A DNA stretch of 64,000 nucleotides from Pseudomonas sp. MRSN 12121. GTDB lineage: Bacteria > Pseudomonadota > Gammaproteobacteria > Pseudomonadales > Pseudomonadaceae. Positions 14,912 through 30,253 of this stretch are shown in pieces (the first letter of the stretch is position 1; each line of letters starts with the position of its first letter). The DNA is taken from contig NZ_CP010892.1 in NCBI RefSeq assembly GCF_000931465.1, forward strand, positions 1,860,001 through 1,924,000, read 5' to 3'. The notes under the pieces were generated by a model. That model worked only from the letters and a program-made list of their open reading frames with translations. It was not told the DNA's origin and made no database searches. A program made the position numbers and the translations under genes.

Positions 14912-16566
14912 TCCGGCGTCTATCGGCTTTTCTTGGCGTCGCGGCCTTCGCCCCCAGCCTCTGGGCGGCTGACGCCCTGACCGGCGAAGTGCACAAGCAA
15001 CCCCTCAATGTTTCCGCAATCATCATGTTCGTGCTGTTTGTCGGCGCGACCCTGTGCATCACCTACTGGGCGTCCAAGCGCAACAAGTCGGCGGCCGACT
15101 ACTATGCCGCGGGCGGCAAGATCACTGGCTTCCAGAATGGCCTGGCGATCGCCGGTGACTACATGTCGGCAGCCTCCTTCCTGGGGATTTCCGCCCTGGT
15201 ATTCACCTCCGGCTACGACGGCCTGATCTACTCGATCGGCTTTCTGGTGGGCTGGCCGATCATCCTGTTCCTGATCGCCGAGCGCCTGCGCAACCTGGGC
15301 AAATACACCTTCGCCGACGTGGCGTCCTACCGTCTCGGGCAGACCCAGATCCGTACGCTGTCGGCCTGTGGCTCGCTGGTGGTGGTGGCGTTCTACCTGA
15401 TCGCGCAGATGGTCGGTGCCGGCAAGCTGATCCAGCTGCTGTTCGGCCTCGACTACCATGTGGCGGTGATCCTGGTCGGGATCCTGATGGTGCTGTACGT
15501 GCTGTTCGGCGGCATGCTGGCCACCACCTGGGTGCAGATCATCAAGGCGGTCCTGTTGCTGTCCGGCGCTTCCTTCATGGCGCTGATGGTGATGAAGCAC
15601 GTCAACTTCGACTTCAACATGCTGTTCTCCGAGGCCGTCAAGGTTCACCCCAAGGGTGAAGCGATCATGAGCCCGGGCGGCCTGGTGAAGGATCCGATCT
15701 CGGCGTTCTCCCTCGGCCTGGCGCTGATGTTCGGTACCGCGGGCCTGCCGCACATCCTGATGCGCTTCTTCACCGTGAGCGACGCCAAGGAAGCGCGCAA
15801 GAGCGTGCTGTACGCCACTGGCTTCATCGGCTACTTCTACATCCTGACCTTCATCATCGGTTTCGGCGCGATCCTGCTGGTCAGCACCAACCCGGCGTTC
15901 AAGGACGCGGCTGGCGCGCTGCTGGGCGGCAATAACATGGCGGCGGTGCACCTGGCCAATGCCGTGGGCGGCAGTGTGTTCCTGGGCTTCATCTCGGCGG
16001 TGGCCTTCGCCACTATCCTGGCGGTGGTGGCGGGCCTGACCCTGGCGGGTGCGTCGGCGGTGTCCCACGACCTGTATGCCAGCGTGATCAAGAAGGGCAA
16101 GGCCAACGAGAAGGATGAAATCCGCGTCTCGAAGATCACCACCGTATGCCTGGGCGTACTGGCGATCGCCCTGGGGATCCTGTTCGAGAGCCAGAACATC
16201 GCCTTCATGGTCGGCCTGGCGTTCTCCATTGCGGCGAGCTGCAACTTCCCGGTGCTGCTGCTTTCCATGTACTGGAAGAAGCTCACCACCCGTGGCGCCA
16301 TGATCGGCGGCTGGCTGGGACTGGTCAGTGCCGTTGGCCTGATGATCCTCGGCCCGACCATCTGGGTGCAGATCATGGGGCATGAAAAGGCCATCTTCCC
16401 GTACGAGTACCCGGCGCTGTTCTCGATGATCATTGCCTTCATCGGGATCTGGTTCTTCTCCATCACCGACAAGTCCACGGCGGCGGACAATGAGCGGGCG
16501 CTGTTCTTCCCGCAGTTCGTGCGCTCGCAGACCGGCCTGGGAGCCAGTGGGGCGGTGTCGCACTAA
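14908..16566 (+). CDS. actP: Cation/acetate symporter ActP
   Basis: A 552-residue sodium:solute symporter family protein that imports acetate and glycolate with cations. It has a cleavable-looking N-terminal segment ([14 protein letters not shown]), about thirteen membrane helices, and the family landmarks [20 protein letters not shown] and [15 protein letters not shown]. Translation is coupled to yjcH by ATGA overlap. Length is as in E. coli ActP (549). Confidence 0.95.
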   Translation: MIRRLSAFLGVAAFAPSLWAADALTGEVHKQPLNVSAIIMFVLFVGATLCITYWASKRNKSAADYYAAGGKITGFQNGLAIAGDYMSAASFLGISALVFTSGYDGLIYSIGFLVGWPIILFLIAERLRNLGKYTFADVASYRLGQTQIRTLSACGSLVVVAFYLIAQMVGAGKLIQLLFGLDYHVAVILVGILMVLYVLFGGMLATTWVQIIKAVLLLSGASFMALMVMKHVNFDFNMLFSEAVKVHPKGEAIMSPGGLVKDPISAFSLGLALMFGTAGLPHILMRFFTVSDAKEARKSVLYATGFIGYFYILTFIIGFGAILLVSTNPAFKDAAGALLGGNNMAAVHLANAVGGSVFLGFISAVAFATILAVVAGLTLAGASAVSHDLYASVIKKGKANEKDEIRVSKITTVCLGVLAIALGILFESQNIAFMVGLAFSIAASCNFPVLLLSMYWKKLTTRGAMIGGWLGLVSAVGLMILGPTIWVQIMGHEKAIFPYEYPALFSMIIAFIGIWFFSITDKSTAADNERALFFPQFVRSQTGLGASGAVSH

Positions 16567-16614
16567 GCGAGACGGATGTATCGGCTTCTATATATAGAAG
16601 CTGCGTAATGGCGA

Positions 16615-16647
16615 AATGCCCTGGTCGAGAGGCCGGGGCATTTTTTT
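16615..16647 (+). terminator. Terminator of yjcH-actP
   Basis: Stem AATGCCC / GGGCATT (16615-16621 with 16636-16642) followed by more T residues to 16647. Confidence 0.85.
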
Positions 16648-16664
16648 GCCTGCGCGGATTGATT

Positions 16665-16750
16665 GTGCAGGAGCCGGCTGGTCGGCGACGGCGTGCCCGA
16701 GACTGATGTTGGGGACTGTAGAGGGTTCGCCGGTAAGCCGGCTCCTACAG
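16665..16750. repeat. REP pair (CAGGAGCCGGC family)
   Basis: Inverted elements GTGCAGGAGCCGGCTGGTCG and GGTAAGCCGGCTCCTACAG about 40 bp apart, between the convergent actP and gltA. It is a different REP family from the one at 11576. Confidence 0.7.
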
Positions 16751-16844
16751 GCGGGGAGAGGGTAGGCAGGGGAGGGCGGAAACAAATACGACCTCTGTTA
16801 GAGGCCGTATCCGGTGCAGCTAAGACGTGTGCGCAGGGCAGGTC

Positions 16845-18134
16845 TTACTTGCGGTCTTCCAGCTTGGTGATGTCGCGCGACTCGTAGCCGGTGTACAGCT
16901 GGCGAGGACGGCCGATCTTGTAAGGGCTGGAGAGCATTTCTTTCCAGTGCGAAATCCAGCCGACGGTACGTGCCAGGGCGAAGATCACAGTGAACATGCT
17001 GGTTGGGATGCCGATGGCCTTGAGGATGATCCCCGAGTAGAAGTCGACGTTCGGGTACAGCGAGCGCTCGATGAAGTACGGATCGGTCAGGGCGATCTCT
17101 TCCAGGCGCATGGCCAGTTCGAGTTGCGGATCGTTGGTGATGCCCAGTTCCTTGAGCACTTCGTCGCAGGTCTGCTTCATGACGGTGGCGCGTGGGTCGC
17201 GGTTCTTGTAGACGCGGTGACCGAAGCCCATCAGCTTGAACGGGTCGTTCTTGTCCTTGGCCTTGGCGATGAACTTGTCGATGTTCGAGACATCGCCAAT
17301 TTCGTCGAGCATGGTCAGTACCGCTTCGTTGGCGCCGCCGTGGGCTGGGCCCCAGAGTGCCGCGATGCCGGCAGCGATACAGGCGAACGGGTTGGCACCC
17401 GAGGAGCCTGCCAGGCGGACGGTGGAAGTCGAGGCGTTCTGCTCGTGGTCGGCATGGAGGATGAAGATCCGGTCCATCGCCTTGGCCAGCACCGGGCTGA
17501 TCGGTTTGATCTCGCACGGGGTGTTGAACATCATGTGCAGGAAGTTTTCCGCATACGACAGGTCGTTGCGCGGGTACATCATGGGTTGGCCCATGGAGTA
17601 CTTGTAAACCATCGCGGCCAGGGTCGGCATCTTGGCAACCAGGCGGATCGCGGAGATTTCGCGATGCTGCGGGTTATTGATGTCCAGGGAGTCGTGGTAG
17701 AAGGCCGAGAGGGCACCGACTACGCCGCACATTACGGCCATCGGGTGTGCGTCGCGACGGAAGCCGTTGAAGAAGGTCTTCAACTGCTCGTGAACCATGG
17801 TGTGGTTCTTCACGTTGCTGACGAACTGGGCCTTCTGTTCCGCTGTCGGCAATTCGCCGTTGAGCAGCAGGTAGCAGGTTTCCAGGTAGTCCGACTTTTC
17901 AGCCAGCTGTTCGATCGGGTAGCCACGGTGCAGCAGGATGCCGTTGTCGCCGTCGATATAGGTGATTTTCGACTCGCAGGAGGCAGTCGACATGAAGCCG
18001 GGGTCAAAGGTGAAGCGGCCCGTGGCCGTCAGGCTCCGAACATCGATAACATCGGGACCAACGGTGCCGGTTAAAATGGGCAGCTCGACGGGGGCTGCGC
18101 CCTCGATGATCAACTGCGCTTTTTTGTCAGCCAT
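16845..18134 (-). CDS. gltA: Type II citrate synthase
   Basis: A 429-residue hexameric-type citrate synthase that condenses acetyl-CoA and oxaloacetate at the entry to the TCA cycle. Catalytic residues are seen in [15 protein letters not shown], in [12 protein letters not shown], in [15 protein letters not shown] and in the Asp of VDFYSG. AGGAGG is 5 bp from the ATG. It is divergent from sdhC with its own sigma-70 promoter. Confidence 0.97.
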   Translation of the reverse strand: MADKKAQLIIEGAAPVELPILTGTVGPDVIDVRSLTATGRFTFDPGFMSTASCESKITYIDGDNGILLHRGYPIEQLAEKSDYLETCYLLLNGELPTAEQKAQFVSNVKNHTMVHEQLKTFFNGFRRDAHPMAVMCGVVGALSAFYHDSLDINNPQHREISAIRLVAKMPTLAAMVYKYSMGQPMMYPRNDLSYAENFLHMMFNTPCEIKPISPVLAKAMDRIFILHADHEQNASTSTVRLAGSSGANPFACIAAGIAALWGPAHGGANEAVLTMLDEIGDVSNIDKFIAKAKDKNDPFKLMGFGHRVYKNRDPRATVMKQTCDEVLKELGITNDPQLELAMRLEEIALTDPYFIERSLYPNVDFYSGIILKAIGIPTSMFTVIFALARTVGWISHWKEMLSSPYKIGRPRQLYTGYESRDITKLEDRK

Positions 18135-18192
18135 GTGGCCTCCTATTTATGCTTGAAATCATCAGACAGACCCCCCACGCAGGGCCCGCACC

Positions 18193-18220
18193 ACTATAGT
18201 GAGATAAATCCGAATGTCAA
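18193..18220 (-). promoter_or_regulatory. Sigma-70 promoter of gltA
   Basis: On the - strand, TTGACA (18215-18220) and TATAGT (18193-18198) are spaced by 16 bp, about 55 bp upstream of the gltA ATG. Confidence 0.7.
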
Positions 18221-18334
18221 TTTGCCTAAAGTCTTGCCCTAGAAGGCTTTAAGCGGACTTTTTCCTCGAAATTCCCTGCCATTTACGCCTTTTATTCGCT
18301 TGACGCAATGAGCTATTAGGGGAAGGGGATTGCG

Positions 18335-18363
18335 TTGTCATTAGTAGCCTAACTGTCTATACT
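18335..18363 (+). promoter_or_regulatory. Sigma-70 promoter of the sdh-suc operon
   Basis: TTGTCA (18335-18340) and TATACT (18358-18363) are spaced by exactly 17 bp. This leaves a leader of about 115 nt before sdhC, long enough for small-RNA or leader control. The 351-bp gltA-sdhC gap holds nothing else I can name. Confidence 0.7.
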
Positions 18364-18485
18364 CGGCCACCGACCGCCATGGGCTTTCGGGCCCGGTTTG
18401 ATGGGGGTCGTCACTCCCTGGGTGGTGGGTACCTGACCAGTGCACTCCCCAACAACTTTGCCCTGATTGTTAGGGGCTCTTCAGT

Positions 18486-18872
18486 GTGAAAAAAGCCGTG
18501 AATAGCCAACGACCTGTAAACCTAGACCTAAGGACCATCAAACTCCCAGTCACTGCTTACACGTCCATCCTTCACCGTATTTCCGGTGTCATCCTCTTTG
18601 TGTGCCTTGCCATCATGCTTTATGCATTGGACAAGTCGCTCAGCTCCGAGGAAGGCTTCGGCGAGGTGAAAGCGTGTCTGACCAGTCCGCTAGCCAAGCT
18701 AGTGATTTGGGGCATCCTGTCCGCCTTGCTGTATCACCTGGTTGCCGGTGTGCGCCATTTGATCATGGACATGGGCATCGGTGAGACGCTGGAAGGCGGC
18801 AAGCTGGGCTCTAAAATCGTTATCGCCGTATCCGTGGTGGTAATCGTTCTGGCAGGAGTTTGGATATGGTAA
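18486..18872 (+). CDS. sdhC: Succinate dehydrogenase cytochrome b556 subunit
   Basis: A 128-residue membrane anchor with three helices that binds heme b and quinone together with SdhD. RPVNLDLRTIKLPVTAYTSI and LHRISGV at the start, and YHLVAGVRHLIMD with the heme-ligand His, are diagnostic. The GTG at 18486 with AGGGG upstream is taken as start; the GTG at 18498 is also possible. It overlaps sdhD. Confidence 0.94.
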   Translation: MKKAVNSQRPVNLDLRTIKLPVTAYTSILHRISGVILFVCLAIMLYALDKSLSSEEGFGEVKACLTSPLAKLVIWGILSALLYHLVAGVRHLIMDMGIGETLEGGKLGSKIVIAVSVVVIVLAGVWIW

Positions 18873-19234
18873 CTAACGTCACGAACCTGTCGCGTTCGGG
18901 CCTCTATGACTGGATGGCACAGCGCGTGTCTGCGGTCGTTCTCGCGGCTTATTTCATCTTCCTGATCGGATACCTCGTTGCGAACCCGGGCCTTGGCTAT
19001 GAGCAATGGCATGCCCTGTTCGCAAACAACTGGATGCGTATCTTCAGTCTGCTGGCCATGGTTGCCCTGGGCGCACACGCCTGGGTCGGCATGTGGACCA
19101 TTTCGACCGACTACCTGACGCCGATGGCGCTGGGCAAGTCGGCGACTGCAGTACGTTTCCTTTTCCAGGCAGTATGCGGCGTTGCAATGTTCGCCTACTT
19201 CGTCTGGGGTGTGCAGATTCTCTGGGGTATCTGA
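18866..19234 (+). CDS. sdhD: Succinate dehydrogenase membrane anchor subunit
   Basis: A 122-residue three-helix anchor that completes the quinone/heme site. ALGAHAWVGMWTISTDY carries the conserved His and Asp-Tyr. The ATG at 18866 overlaps the end of sdhC by 7 bp, with GGCAGGAG about 8 bp upstream inside sdhC. Confidence 0.94.
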   Translation: MVTNVTNLSRSGLYDWMAQRVSAVVLAAYFIFLIGYLVANPGLGYEQWHALFANNWMRIFSLLAMVALGAHAWVGMWTISTDYLTPMALGKSATAVRFLFQAVCGVAMFAYFVWGVQILWGI

Positions 19235-19237
19235 TTC

Positions 19238-21010
19238 ATGGCTAACATTCCAACGATTTCTTTCGACGCCATCATCATTGGCGGCGGCGGCGCCGGCATG
19301 CGTGCCGCACTGCAGCTGGCCCAGGGCGGCCACAAGACTGCGGTGATCACCAAGGTGTTCCCGACCCGTTCGCACACTGTGTCGGCCCAGGGCGGCATCA
19401 CCTGCGCCATCGCGTCGGCCGACCCGAACGATGACTGGCGCTGGCACATGTACGATACCGTCAAGGGTTCCGACTACATCGGTGACCAGGACGCTATCGA
19501 ATACATGTGTCAGGAAGGCCCGGCCGCGGTTTTCGAGCTGGACCACATGGGTCTGCCGTTCTCCCGTACCGAACAAGGCCGTATCTACCAGCGTCCTTTC
19601 GGCGGTCAGTCCAAGGATTACGGCAAGGGTGGCCAGGCTGCCCGTACCTGTGCCGCTTCCGACCGTACCGGTCACGCGCTGCTGCACACTCTTTATCAGG
19701 GCAACCTGAAAGCCGGCACCACCTTCCTGAACGAGTACTACGCCGTTGACCTGGTGAAGAACCAGGACGGCGCGTTCGTCGGTGTGATCGCGATCTGCAT
19801 CGAAACCGGTGAAACCACCTACATCCGCGCGAAAGCCACCGTGCTGGCTACCGGCGGTGCAGGTCGTATCTACGCTTCCACCACCAATGCCCTGATCAAC
19901 ACCGGCGACGGTGTCGGCATGGCGCTGCGTGCCGGCGTACCGGTACAAGACATTGAAATGTGGCAGTTCCACCCGACCGGCATCGCCGGCGCCGGTGTAC
20001 TGGTTACCGAAGGTTGCCGTGGTGAAGGTGGTTACCTGATCAACAAGCACGGCGAACGTTTCATGGAACGTTACGCTCCGAACGCCAAGGACCTTGCCGG
20101 TCGTGACGTTGTTGCCCGTTCGATGGTCAAGGAAATCATTGCCGGCAACGGTTGCGGTCCGAATGGCGACCACGTGATGCTCAAGCTCGACCACCTGGGC
20201 GAGGAAGTGCTGCACAGCCGTCTTCCAGGCATCTGCGAACTGTCCAAGACGTTCGCTCACGTTGACCCGGTGGTTGCTCCGGTTCCGGTTGTACCGACTT
20301 GCCACTATATGATGGGCGGCGTTGCCACCAATATTCATGGCCAGGCGATCACCCAGAACGCCGAAGGCGTGGACGAAATCATCCCTGGTCTGTTCGCCGT
20401 GGGCGAAGTGGCTTGCGTATCGGTGCACGGTGCCAACCGTCTGGGTGGCAACTCGTTGCTCGACCTGGTGGTCTTCGGTCGCGCTGCCGGCCTGCACCTG
20501 GAAAAAGCCCTGACCGACGGTATCGAATATGACGACGCTACCGAGGCCGACATCAACGCGGCCCTGGCACGTCTGAACGCTCTGAACGAGCGTACCGATG
20601 GCGAAGACGTGGCAACCCTGCGTCGCGAGCTGCAGAGCTGCATGCAGAACTACTTCGGTGTATTCCGTACTGGCGAATACATGCAGAAGGGCATTGCCCA
20701 GCTGGCCGAGCTGCGTACCCGCATCGCCAACGTCAAGATCAACGACAAGTCGCAGGCGTTCAACACTGCGCGTATCGAAGCGCTGGAACTGCAGAACCTG
20801 CTGGAAGTGGCCGAAGCCACCGCCATCGCTGCCGAAGTGCGCAAAGAGTCCCGCGGTGCTCATGCCCGTGAAGACTTCGAAGACCGCGACGACGAAAACT
20901 GGCTGTGCCACACCCTGTACTTCCCGGGTGAGAAGCGCGTTGCCAAGCGTGCCGTTAACTTCTCGCCGAAGACTGTTCCGACTTTCGAGCCAAAAGTCCG
21001 GACTTACTAA
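19238..21010 (+). CDS. sdhA: Succinate dehydrogenase flavoprotein subunit
   Basis: A 590-residue FAD subunit that oxidises succinate to fumarate. It has the N-terminal dinucleotide motif [15 protein letters not shown]. The segment [15 protein letters not shown] holds the His that binds FAD covalently. The active-site region is [20 protein letters not shown], and the C-terminus is the usual helical domain. It begins 3 bp after sdhD. Confidence 0.97.
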   Translation: MANIPTISFDAIIIGGGGAGMRAALQLAQGGHKTAVITKVFPTRSHTVSAQGGITCAIASADPNDDWRWHMYDTVKGSDYIGDQDAIEYMCQEGPAAVFELDHMGLPFSRTEQGRIYQRPFGGQSKDYGKGGQAARTCAASDRTGHALLHTLYQGNLKAGTTFLNEYYAVDLVKNQDGAFVGVIAICIETGETTYIRAKATVLATGGAGRIYASTTNALINTGDGVGMALRAGVPVQDIEMWQFHPTGIAGAGVLVTEGCRGEGGYLINKHGERFMERYAPNAKDLAGRDVVARSMVKEIIAGNGCGPNGDHVMLKLDHLGEEVLHSRLPGICELSKTFAHVDPVVAPVPVVPTCHYMMGGVATNIHGQAITQNAEGVDEIIPGLFAVGEVACVSVHGANRLGGNSLLDLVVFGRAAGLHLEKALTDGIEYDDATEADINAALARLNALNERTDGEDVATLRRELQSCMQNYFGVFRTGEYMQKGIAQLAELRTRIANVKINDKSQAFNTARIEALELQNLLEVAEATAIAAEVRKESRGAHAREDFEDRDDENWLCHTLYFPGEKRVAKRAVNFSPKTVPTFEPKVRTY

Positions 21011-21022
21011 AGGGTGATCGAT

Positions 21023-21727
21023 ATGTTGCAAGTTGAAGTTTATCGTTACAACCCTGACACCGACGCTGCGCCGAAAACCCAGGTTTTCCAGGTCGACACC
21101 GGTGGCAAGGATCTGATGGTGCTGGACGTGCTGGCGCTGATCAAGGAGCAGGACGAGGGTTTCTCCTACCGTCGCTCCTGCCGTGAAGGCGTTTGTGGTT
21201 CCGATGGCATGAACATCAACGGCAAGAACGGCCTGGCTTGCATCACGCCGCTGTCCTCCGTGGTGAAGAACAACAAGCTGGTCATTCGTCCGTTGCCAGG
21301 TTTGCCGGTTATCCGTGACCTGGTCGTCGATATGAGCATCTTCTACAAGCAATACGAGAAGGTGAAGCCATTCCTGCAGAACGACACGCCGGCCCCGGCC
21401 ATCGAGCGTCTGCAGTCCCCTGAAGAGCGCGACAAGCTCGATGGTCTGTACGAGTGCATTCTGTGCGCTTGCTGCTCGACTTCCTGCCCGTCCTTCTGGT
21501 GGAACCCGGACAAGTTCCTGGGCCCGGCCGCTCTGCTGCAAGCCTATCGCTTCCTGGCAGACAGCCGCGACACCAAGACGTCCGAGCGTCTGGCTTCGCT
21601 GGATGATCCGTTCAGCGTATTCCGCTGCCGCGGCATCATGAACTGCGTCAACGTCTGTCCGAAAGGCCTGAACCCGACTAAGGCCATCGGTCACATACGT
21701 AACATGCTGCTCTCGAGCGGCGTGTGA
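21023..21727 (+). CDS. sdhB: Succinate dehydrogenase iron-sulfur subunit
   Basis: A 234-residue protein passing electrons from FAD to quinone. The 2Fe-2S ligands are in SCREGVCGSDG and GLAC. The 4Fe-4S and 3Fe-4S ligands are in CILCACCSTSCP and CRGIMNCVNVCPKG. The ATG at 21023 gives the family's usual start MLQVEVYRYNP with AAAGGGTG upstream; the GTG at 21014 is an unlikely extension. Confidence 0.96.
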   Translation: MLQVEVYRYNPDTDAAPKTQVFQVDTGGKDLMVLDVLALIKEQDEGFSYRRSCREGVCGSDGMNINGKNGLACITPLSSVVKNNKLVIRPLPGLPVIRDLVVDMSIFYKQYEKVKPFLQNDTPAPAIERLQSPEERDKLDGLYECILCACCSTSCPSFWWNPDKFLGPAALLQAYRFLADSRDTKTSERLASLDDPFSVFRCRGIMNCVNVCPKGLNPTKAIGHIRNMLLSSGV

Positions 21728-21780
21728 CTCAGCTGCTGTAACCAGCTGTTGTAAAGGCAGGACCGCTGTACCCGTAGAGG

Positions 21781-21814
21781 CTACGGCGCAGGCTTCAACC
21801 GGCGCCGTAGTTTT
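21781..21814 (+). terminator. Terminator-like hairpin between sdhB and sucA
   Basis: A perfect 9-bp stem CTACGGCGC / GCGCCGTAG followed by TTTT in the 274-bp sdhB-sucA gap. It may attenuate read-through so that suc genes are expressed partly from their own promoter. Confidence 0.6.
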
Positions 21815-22001
21815 AAGCTGAGCAGCAGCTCACAAAGTTGCCGCTCGTATTTTGAAGAAATGAGACAAGCAGGGGCATCCGGGCTGGTACCCGGACTATC
21901 AGCGTGATCCTAAGTGGCTTGTTTTGGTCGCTGCACTCGGACTTTGCAAGCTTGCTCGGTGTCTTCGCCGGTGGTGTTCCCCTAACCGAGGGTGACCAAG
22001 C

Positions 22002-24833
<2,832 letters not shown>

Positions 24834-24875
24834 CGCCTTCGCGCACCTGAAACCGAATTTAAGGAACCACAGATA

Positions 24876-26096
24876 ATGGCTATCGAGATCAAAGCCCCCA
24901 CTTTCCCGGAATCGGTTGCCGATGGCACCGTTGCCACCTGGCATAAAAAACCGGGCGACGCCGTCAAGCGCGACGAGCTGATCGTCGACATCGAAACCGA
25001 CAAGGTCGTGCTGGAAGTTCTGGCCACCGCTGACGGCGTGCTGGGCGCTATCGTCAAGAACGAAGGCGACACCGTTCTGTCCGACGAAGTACTGGGCTCT
25101 ATCAACGAAGGCGCCGCTGCTGCCGCTGCCCCGGCCGCAGCTGCTCCGGCCGCCGCTCAGGCCGCAGCCCCTGCTGCCGAAGGCGAAGACGATCCAATCG
25201 CCGCGCCTGCCGCACGCAAGCTGGCTGAAGAAAACGGCATCAACATCGCCTCCGTTGCCGGCACCGGCAAGGGCGGTCGTGTGACCAAGGAAGACGTGGT
25301 GGCAGCTGTCGCTGCCAAGAAAGCCGCTCCGGCCGCCGCGCCTGCCAAGGCTGCCGCTCCAGCCGCCGCTGCTCCAGTGTTCGCCGCCGGCGACCGCGTC
25401 GAGAAGCGTGTGCCGATGACCCGCCTGCGTGCCAAGGTTGCCGAGCGTCTGGTTGAAGCCCAGTCGAACATGGCGATGCTGACCACCTTCAACGAAGTCG
25501 ACATGACCGAAGTCATGGCCCTGCGTTCGAAGTACAAGGATCTGTTCGAGAAGTCCCACAACGGCGTACGCCTGGGTTTCATGTCGTTCTTCGTCAAGGC
25601 TGCCACCGAAGCGCTGAAGCGTTTCCCAGCGGTCAACGCGTCGATCGACGGTTCCGACATCGTTTACCACGGCTACGCCGACATCGGTGTTGCCGTGTCC
25701 AGCGATCGCGGCCTGGTGGTTCCGGTTCTGCGTAATGCCGAACTGATGAGCCTGGCTGAAATCGAAGGCGGCATCGCCACCTTCGGCAAGAAAGCCCGCG
25801 ACGGCAAACTGTCGATGGAAGAGATGACCGGCGGTACCTTCACCATCACCAATGGTGGTACTTTCGGTTCGATGATGTCGACGCCGATCGTCAACCCGCC
25901 GCAAGCGGCCATCCTGGGCATGCACAACATTCTGCAGCGTCCTATGGCGATCAACGGTCAGGTGGTTATCCGTCCGATGATGTACCTGGCTCTGTCCTAC
26001 GATCACCGTTTGATCGATGGCAAAGAAGCAGTGACCTTCCTGGTTACCATCAAGAACCTGCTGGAAGACCCGGCTCGTCTGCTGCTGGATATCTGA
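24876..26096 (+). CDS. sucB: Dihydrolipoyl succinyltransferase (E2o)
   Basis: A 406-residue core of the 2-oxoglutarate dehydrogenase complex. The lipoyl domain (1-75) has the lipoylated Lys in ETDKVVLEV. An Ala/Pro-rich linker follows (about 82-105). The peripheral binding domain (about 112-150) begins [13 protein letters not shown] second Ala-rich linker precedes the catalytic domain, which ends with [13 protein letters not shown] carrying the catalytic His and Asp. It follows sucA by 42 bp. Confidence 0.97.
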   Translation: MAIEIKAPTFPESVADGTVATWHKKPGDAVKRDELIVDIETDKVVLEVLATADGVLGAIVKNEGDTVLSDEVLGSINEGAAAAAAPAAAAPAAAQAAAPAAEGEDDPIAAPAARKLAEENGINIASVAGTGKGGRVTKEDVVAAVAAKKAAPAAAPAKAAAPAAAAPVFAAGDRVEKRVPMTRLRAKVAERLVEAQSNMAMLTTFNEVDMTEVMALRSKYKDLFEKSHNGVRLGFMSFFVKAATEALKRFPAVNASIDGSDIVYHGYADIGVAVSSDRGLVVPVLRNAELMSLAEIEGGIATFGKKARDGKLSMEEMTGGTFTITNGGTFGSMMSTPIVNPPQAAILGMHNILQRPMAINGQVVIRPMMYLALSYDHRLIDGKEAVTFLVTIKNLLEDPARLLLDI

Positions 26097-26108
26097 TTTC
26101 GTAGCGAA

Positions 26109-26133
26109 GGCCGATCAGTGATGATCGGCCTTT
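26109..26133 (+). terminator. Hairpin between sucB and lpd
   Basis: A perfect 9-bp stem GGCCGATCA / TGATCGGCC followed by TTTC. The T-run is short, so partial termination or mRNA processing is likely. Confidence 0.5.
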
Positions 26134-26205
26134 CGCCGAAACGAACAGCTTCGTCCCACGACGGCCTCCACAAGGGGCCGTCCGGTTTGATTCGAGAAGG
26201 AATGA

Positions 26206-27645
<1,440 letters not shown>

Positions 27646-27747
27646 GACAATAAGAAACCACGGCGGATTGCCCGTCGTGAGCCTTGCGAGCAAGACTCAC
27701 CGCGGAACGTCCGCTGGACTCGACCTCACGGGAACCTTCATGCGTTG

Positions 27748-27771
27748 CGCCACAGCCCAGGCTGTGAGGCG
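27748..27771 (+). other. Hairpin in the lpd-sucC gap
   Basis: CGCC-ACAGCC-CA-GGCTGT-GA-GGCG forms a stem with one small bulge in the 223-bp gap. There is no T-run. It may stabilise or process the long mRNA. Nothing else in the gap is recognised. Confidence 0.35.
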
Positions 27772-27868
27772 GGGCAGGGGAGTCCGGTGAGGAGCGGTCA
27801 CAGGTGGCGCGGCACTCATCAAGAGCGCAGCGCCGAATGCGCAGTACCTAACGAAGACGGTAAAAAGC

Positions 27869-29035
27869 ATGAATCTTCACGAGTATCAGGGTAAGCAGCT
27901 GTTCGCTGAATACGGCCTGCCAGTATCCAAAGGCTACGCGGTAGACACCCCGGAAGAAGCAGCAGAAGCTTGCGACAAGATCGGCGGCTCCGAGTGGGTT
28001 GTCAAAGCCCAGGTTCACGCCGGTGGTCGCGGTAAAGCGGGCGGCGTAAAGCTGGTTCGCAGCAAAGAAGACGCTAAGGCATTCGCTCAACAGTGGTTGG
28101 GCAAGCGTCTGGTGACTTATCAGACTGACGCCAATGGCCAGCCTGTCACCAAGATCCTGGTTGAATCGTGCACTGATATCGCTAAAGAGCTGTACCTGGG
28201 CGCTGTCGTCGACCGTTCGAGCCGTCGCATCGTGTTCATGGCTTCCACCGAAGGTGGCGTGGACATCGAGAAAATCGCTCACGACACCCCTGAGAAAATC
28301 CTCAAGGCCACTATCGATCCACTGGTTGGCGCTCAGCCATTCCAGGGTCGCGAGCTGGCTTTCCAGCTGGGTCTGGAAGGCAAGCAAGTTGCCCAGTTCG
28401 CCAAGATTTTCGTAGGCCTGGCCAAACTGTTCCAGGACCACGACCTGGCGCTGCTGGAAGTGAACCCGCTGGTGATCAAGGCCGATGGCGATCTGCACTG
28501 CCTGGACGCGAAGATCAACATCGACGCCAACGCCATGTACCGTCAGCCTAAGCTGAAGACTTTCCACGATCCGTCGCAGGACGATCCGCGCGAAGCGCAC
28601 GCTGCCAAGTTCGAACTGAACTACGTGGCGCTGGAAGGCAACATCGGCTGCATGGTCAACGGTGCCGGCCTGGCCATGGGTACCATGGACATCGTCAACC
28701 TGCACGGCGGCAAGCCAGCCAACTTCCTCGACGTAGGCGGCGGTGCTACCAAAGAGCGCGTGACCGAAGCCTTCAAGATCATCCTGTCCGACGCCAACGT
28801 CGCTGCAGTACTGGTCAACATCTTCGGCGGCATCGTTCGCTGCGACATGATTGCCGAAGGCATCATCGGCGCGGTGAAAGAAGTCGGCGTGAAAATCCCG
28901 GTTGTTGTTCGCCTTGAAGGCAACAACGCTGAACTGGGCGCTAAAGTACTGGCAGAAAGCGGCTTGAACATCATCGCTGCTACCAGCCTGACCGACGCTG
29001 CTCAACAAGTTGTCAAAGCTGCGGAGGGCAAATAA
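27869..29035 (+). CDS. sucC: Succinyl-CoA synthetase beta subunit (ADP-forming)
   Basis: A 388-residue ATP-grasp subunit starting [19 protein letters not shown], with the nucleotide loop [16 protein letters not shown] and the CoA/succinate part [12 protein letters not shown], then [17 protein letters not shown]. It makes ATP while turning succinyl-CoA to succinate. Its TAA overlaps the sucD ATG by one base. Confidence 0.97.
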   Translation: MNLHEYQGKQLFAEYGLPVSKGYAVDTPEEAAEACDKIGGSEWVVKAQVHAGGRGKAGGVKLVRSKEDAKAFAQQWLGKRLVTYQTDANGQPVTKILVESCTDIAKELYLGAVVDRSSRRIVFMASTEGGVDIEKIAHDTPEKILKATIDPLVGAQPFQGRELAFQLGLEGKQVAQFAKIFVGLAKLFQDHDLALLEVNPLVIKADGDLHCLDAKINIDANAMYRQPKLKTFHDPSQDDPREAHAAKFELNYVALEGNIGCMVNGAGLAMGTMDIVNLHGGKPANFLDVGGGATKERVTEAFKIILSDANVAAVLVNIFGGIVRCDMIAEGIIGAVKEVGVKIPVVVRLEGNNAELGAKVLAESGLNIIAATSLTDAAQQVVKAAEGK

Positions 29036-29916
29036 TGAGCGTCCTGATCAATAAAGACACCAAAGTTATCTGCCAGGGTATTACCGGTTCGCAAGGTAGT
29101 TTCCACACCCAGCAAGCCATCGAATACGGCACCAAGATGGTTGGCGGCGTAACTCCGGGCAAAGGCGGCACCGAGCACCTGGGCCTGCCTGTCTTCAACA
29201 CCGTGAAAGACGCTGTAGCTGCCACTGGCGCCACCGCCAGCGTGATCTACGTTCCGGCTCCTTTCTGCAAGGACTCTATCCTGGAAGCGGCTTTTGGCGG
29301 TATCAAGCTGATCGTCTGCATCACCGAAGGCATTCCTACCCTGGACATGCTGGACGCCAAAGTTAAGTGCGACGAGCTGGGTGTTACCCTGATCGGCCCT
29401 AACTGCCCAGGCGTGATCACTCCAGGCGAATGCAAGATCGGCATCATGCCAGGTCACATTCACTTGCCAGGCAAGGTCGGTATCGTTTCCCGTTCCGGCA
29501 CCCTGACTTACGAAGCCGTGAAGCAGACCACTGACGCCGGTTTCGGTCAGTCCACTTGCGTCGGCATCGGTGGTGACCCGATCCCGGGCTCCAACTTCAT
29601 CGACATCCTGAAGCTGTTCCAGGAAGACCCGAAGACCGAAGCAATTGTAATGATCGGCGAGATCGGCGGTTCGGCTGAAGAAGAAGCGGCTGCCTACATC
29701 AAGGCCAACGTGACCAAGCCGGTCGTTTCCTACATCGCTGGTGTGACTGCTCCTCCGGGCAAGCGCATGGGCCATGCTGGCGCGATCATCTCCGGCGGCA
29801 AAGGCACTGCAGACGAGAAATTCGCTGCTCTGCAAGACGCAGGCGTGAAAACCGTGCGTTCGCTGGCAGACATCGGCAAGGCCCTGGCCGAGCTGACTGG
29901 CTGGACCGCCAAGTAA
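29035..29916 (+). CDS. sucD: Succinyl-CoA synthetase alpha subunit
   Basis: A 293-residue subunit with the CoA-binding Rossmann domain ([19 protein letters not shown]) and the His that becomes phosphorylated, in [11 protein letters not shown]. It ends the operon and is followed by a strong terminator. Confidence 0.97.
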   Translation: MSVLINKDTKVICQGITGSQGSFHTQQAIEYGTKMVGGVTPGKGGTEHLGLPVFNTVKDAVAATGATASVIYVPAPFCKDSILEAAFGGIKLIVCITEGIPTLDMLDAKVKCDELGVTLIGPNCPGVITPGECKIGIMPGHIHLPGKVGIVSRSGTLTYEAVKQTTDAGFGQSTCVGIGGDPIPGSNFIDILKLFQEDPKTEAIVMIGEIGGSAEEEAAAYIKANVTKPVVSYIAGVTAPPGKRMGHAGAIISGGKGTADEKFAALQDAGVKTVRSLADIGKALAELTGWTAK

Positions 29917-29945
29917 GCTTCGTGCCTGCTTGATGCTCCACCAAC

Positions 29946-29976
29946 AAAGGCCACCTTCGGGTGGCCTTTGTCGTTT
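29946..29976 (+). terminator. Terminator of the sdh-suc operon
   Basis: Stem AAAGGCCACC / GGTGGCCTTT with a TTCG loop (29946-29969), followed by GTCGTTT. Confidence 0.85.
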
Positions 29977-30253
29977 CTGCAGAGTCCGGCCAGCCTGCGT
30001 GAGCTGGCAGCATTGTGGCAAATGGCTATTTATCTATATAAACGCGACACGTAAATGTCGCTTATCGGACAGTTCGCCCTCTAACAGTGCGTTTGTCTTA
30101 CAAATTCGGTAGTCTAGCCGCCTCTTTTGCGTCTGCGTCCCACAAGGCTGCTGCGCGCTAAACGGGTCAGTCCTATACGGATTGACAGCATTTCCCTCAC
30201 CCATAAGGGAAATCCCTCTCTAAATTCCGATTCAGTAGTGTGGTATTTCCTTA
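29977..30253. other. Upstream region of brnQ with two dyads
   Basis: An AT-richer region with GCGACA / TGTCGC at 30044-30061 just after TATATAAA, and TTTCCCT / AGGGAAA at 30191-30212 just after TTGACA (30182-30187). The first could be an operator near an upstream promoter and the second a leader hairpin. Candidates for binding are Lrp-type regulators, by inference only. No coding sequence seen. Confidence 0.4.

Noticed and set aside
16567..16844. Small ORF or sRNA between actP and gltA
   Set aside because: The region is accounted for by a terminator and a REP pair, and no promoter was visible.
18734..21694. Very long open frame on the - strand opposite sdhD-sdhA-sdhB
   Set aside because: It is an antisense shadow of highly biased codons in sdhDAB, with no recognisable domain or start signal.
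25110..25380. Low-complexity Ala/Pro codon repeats in sucB as a DNA repeat
   Set aside because: They encode the normal flexible linkers between E2 domains.
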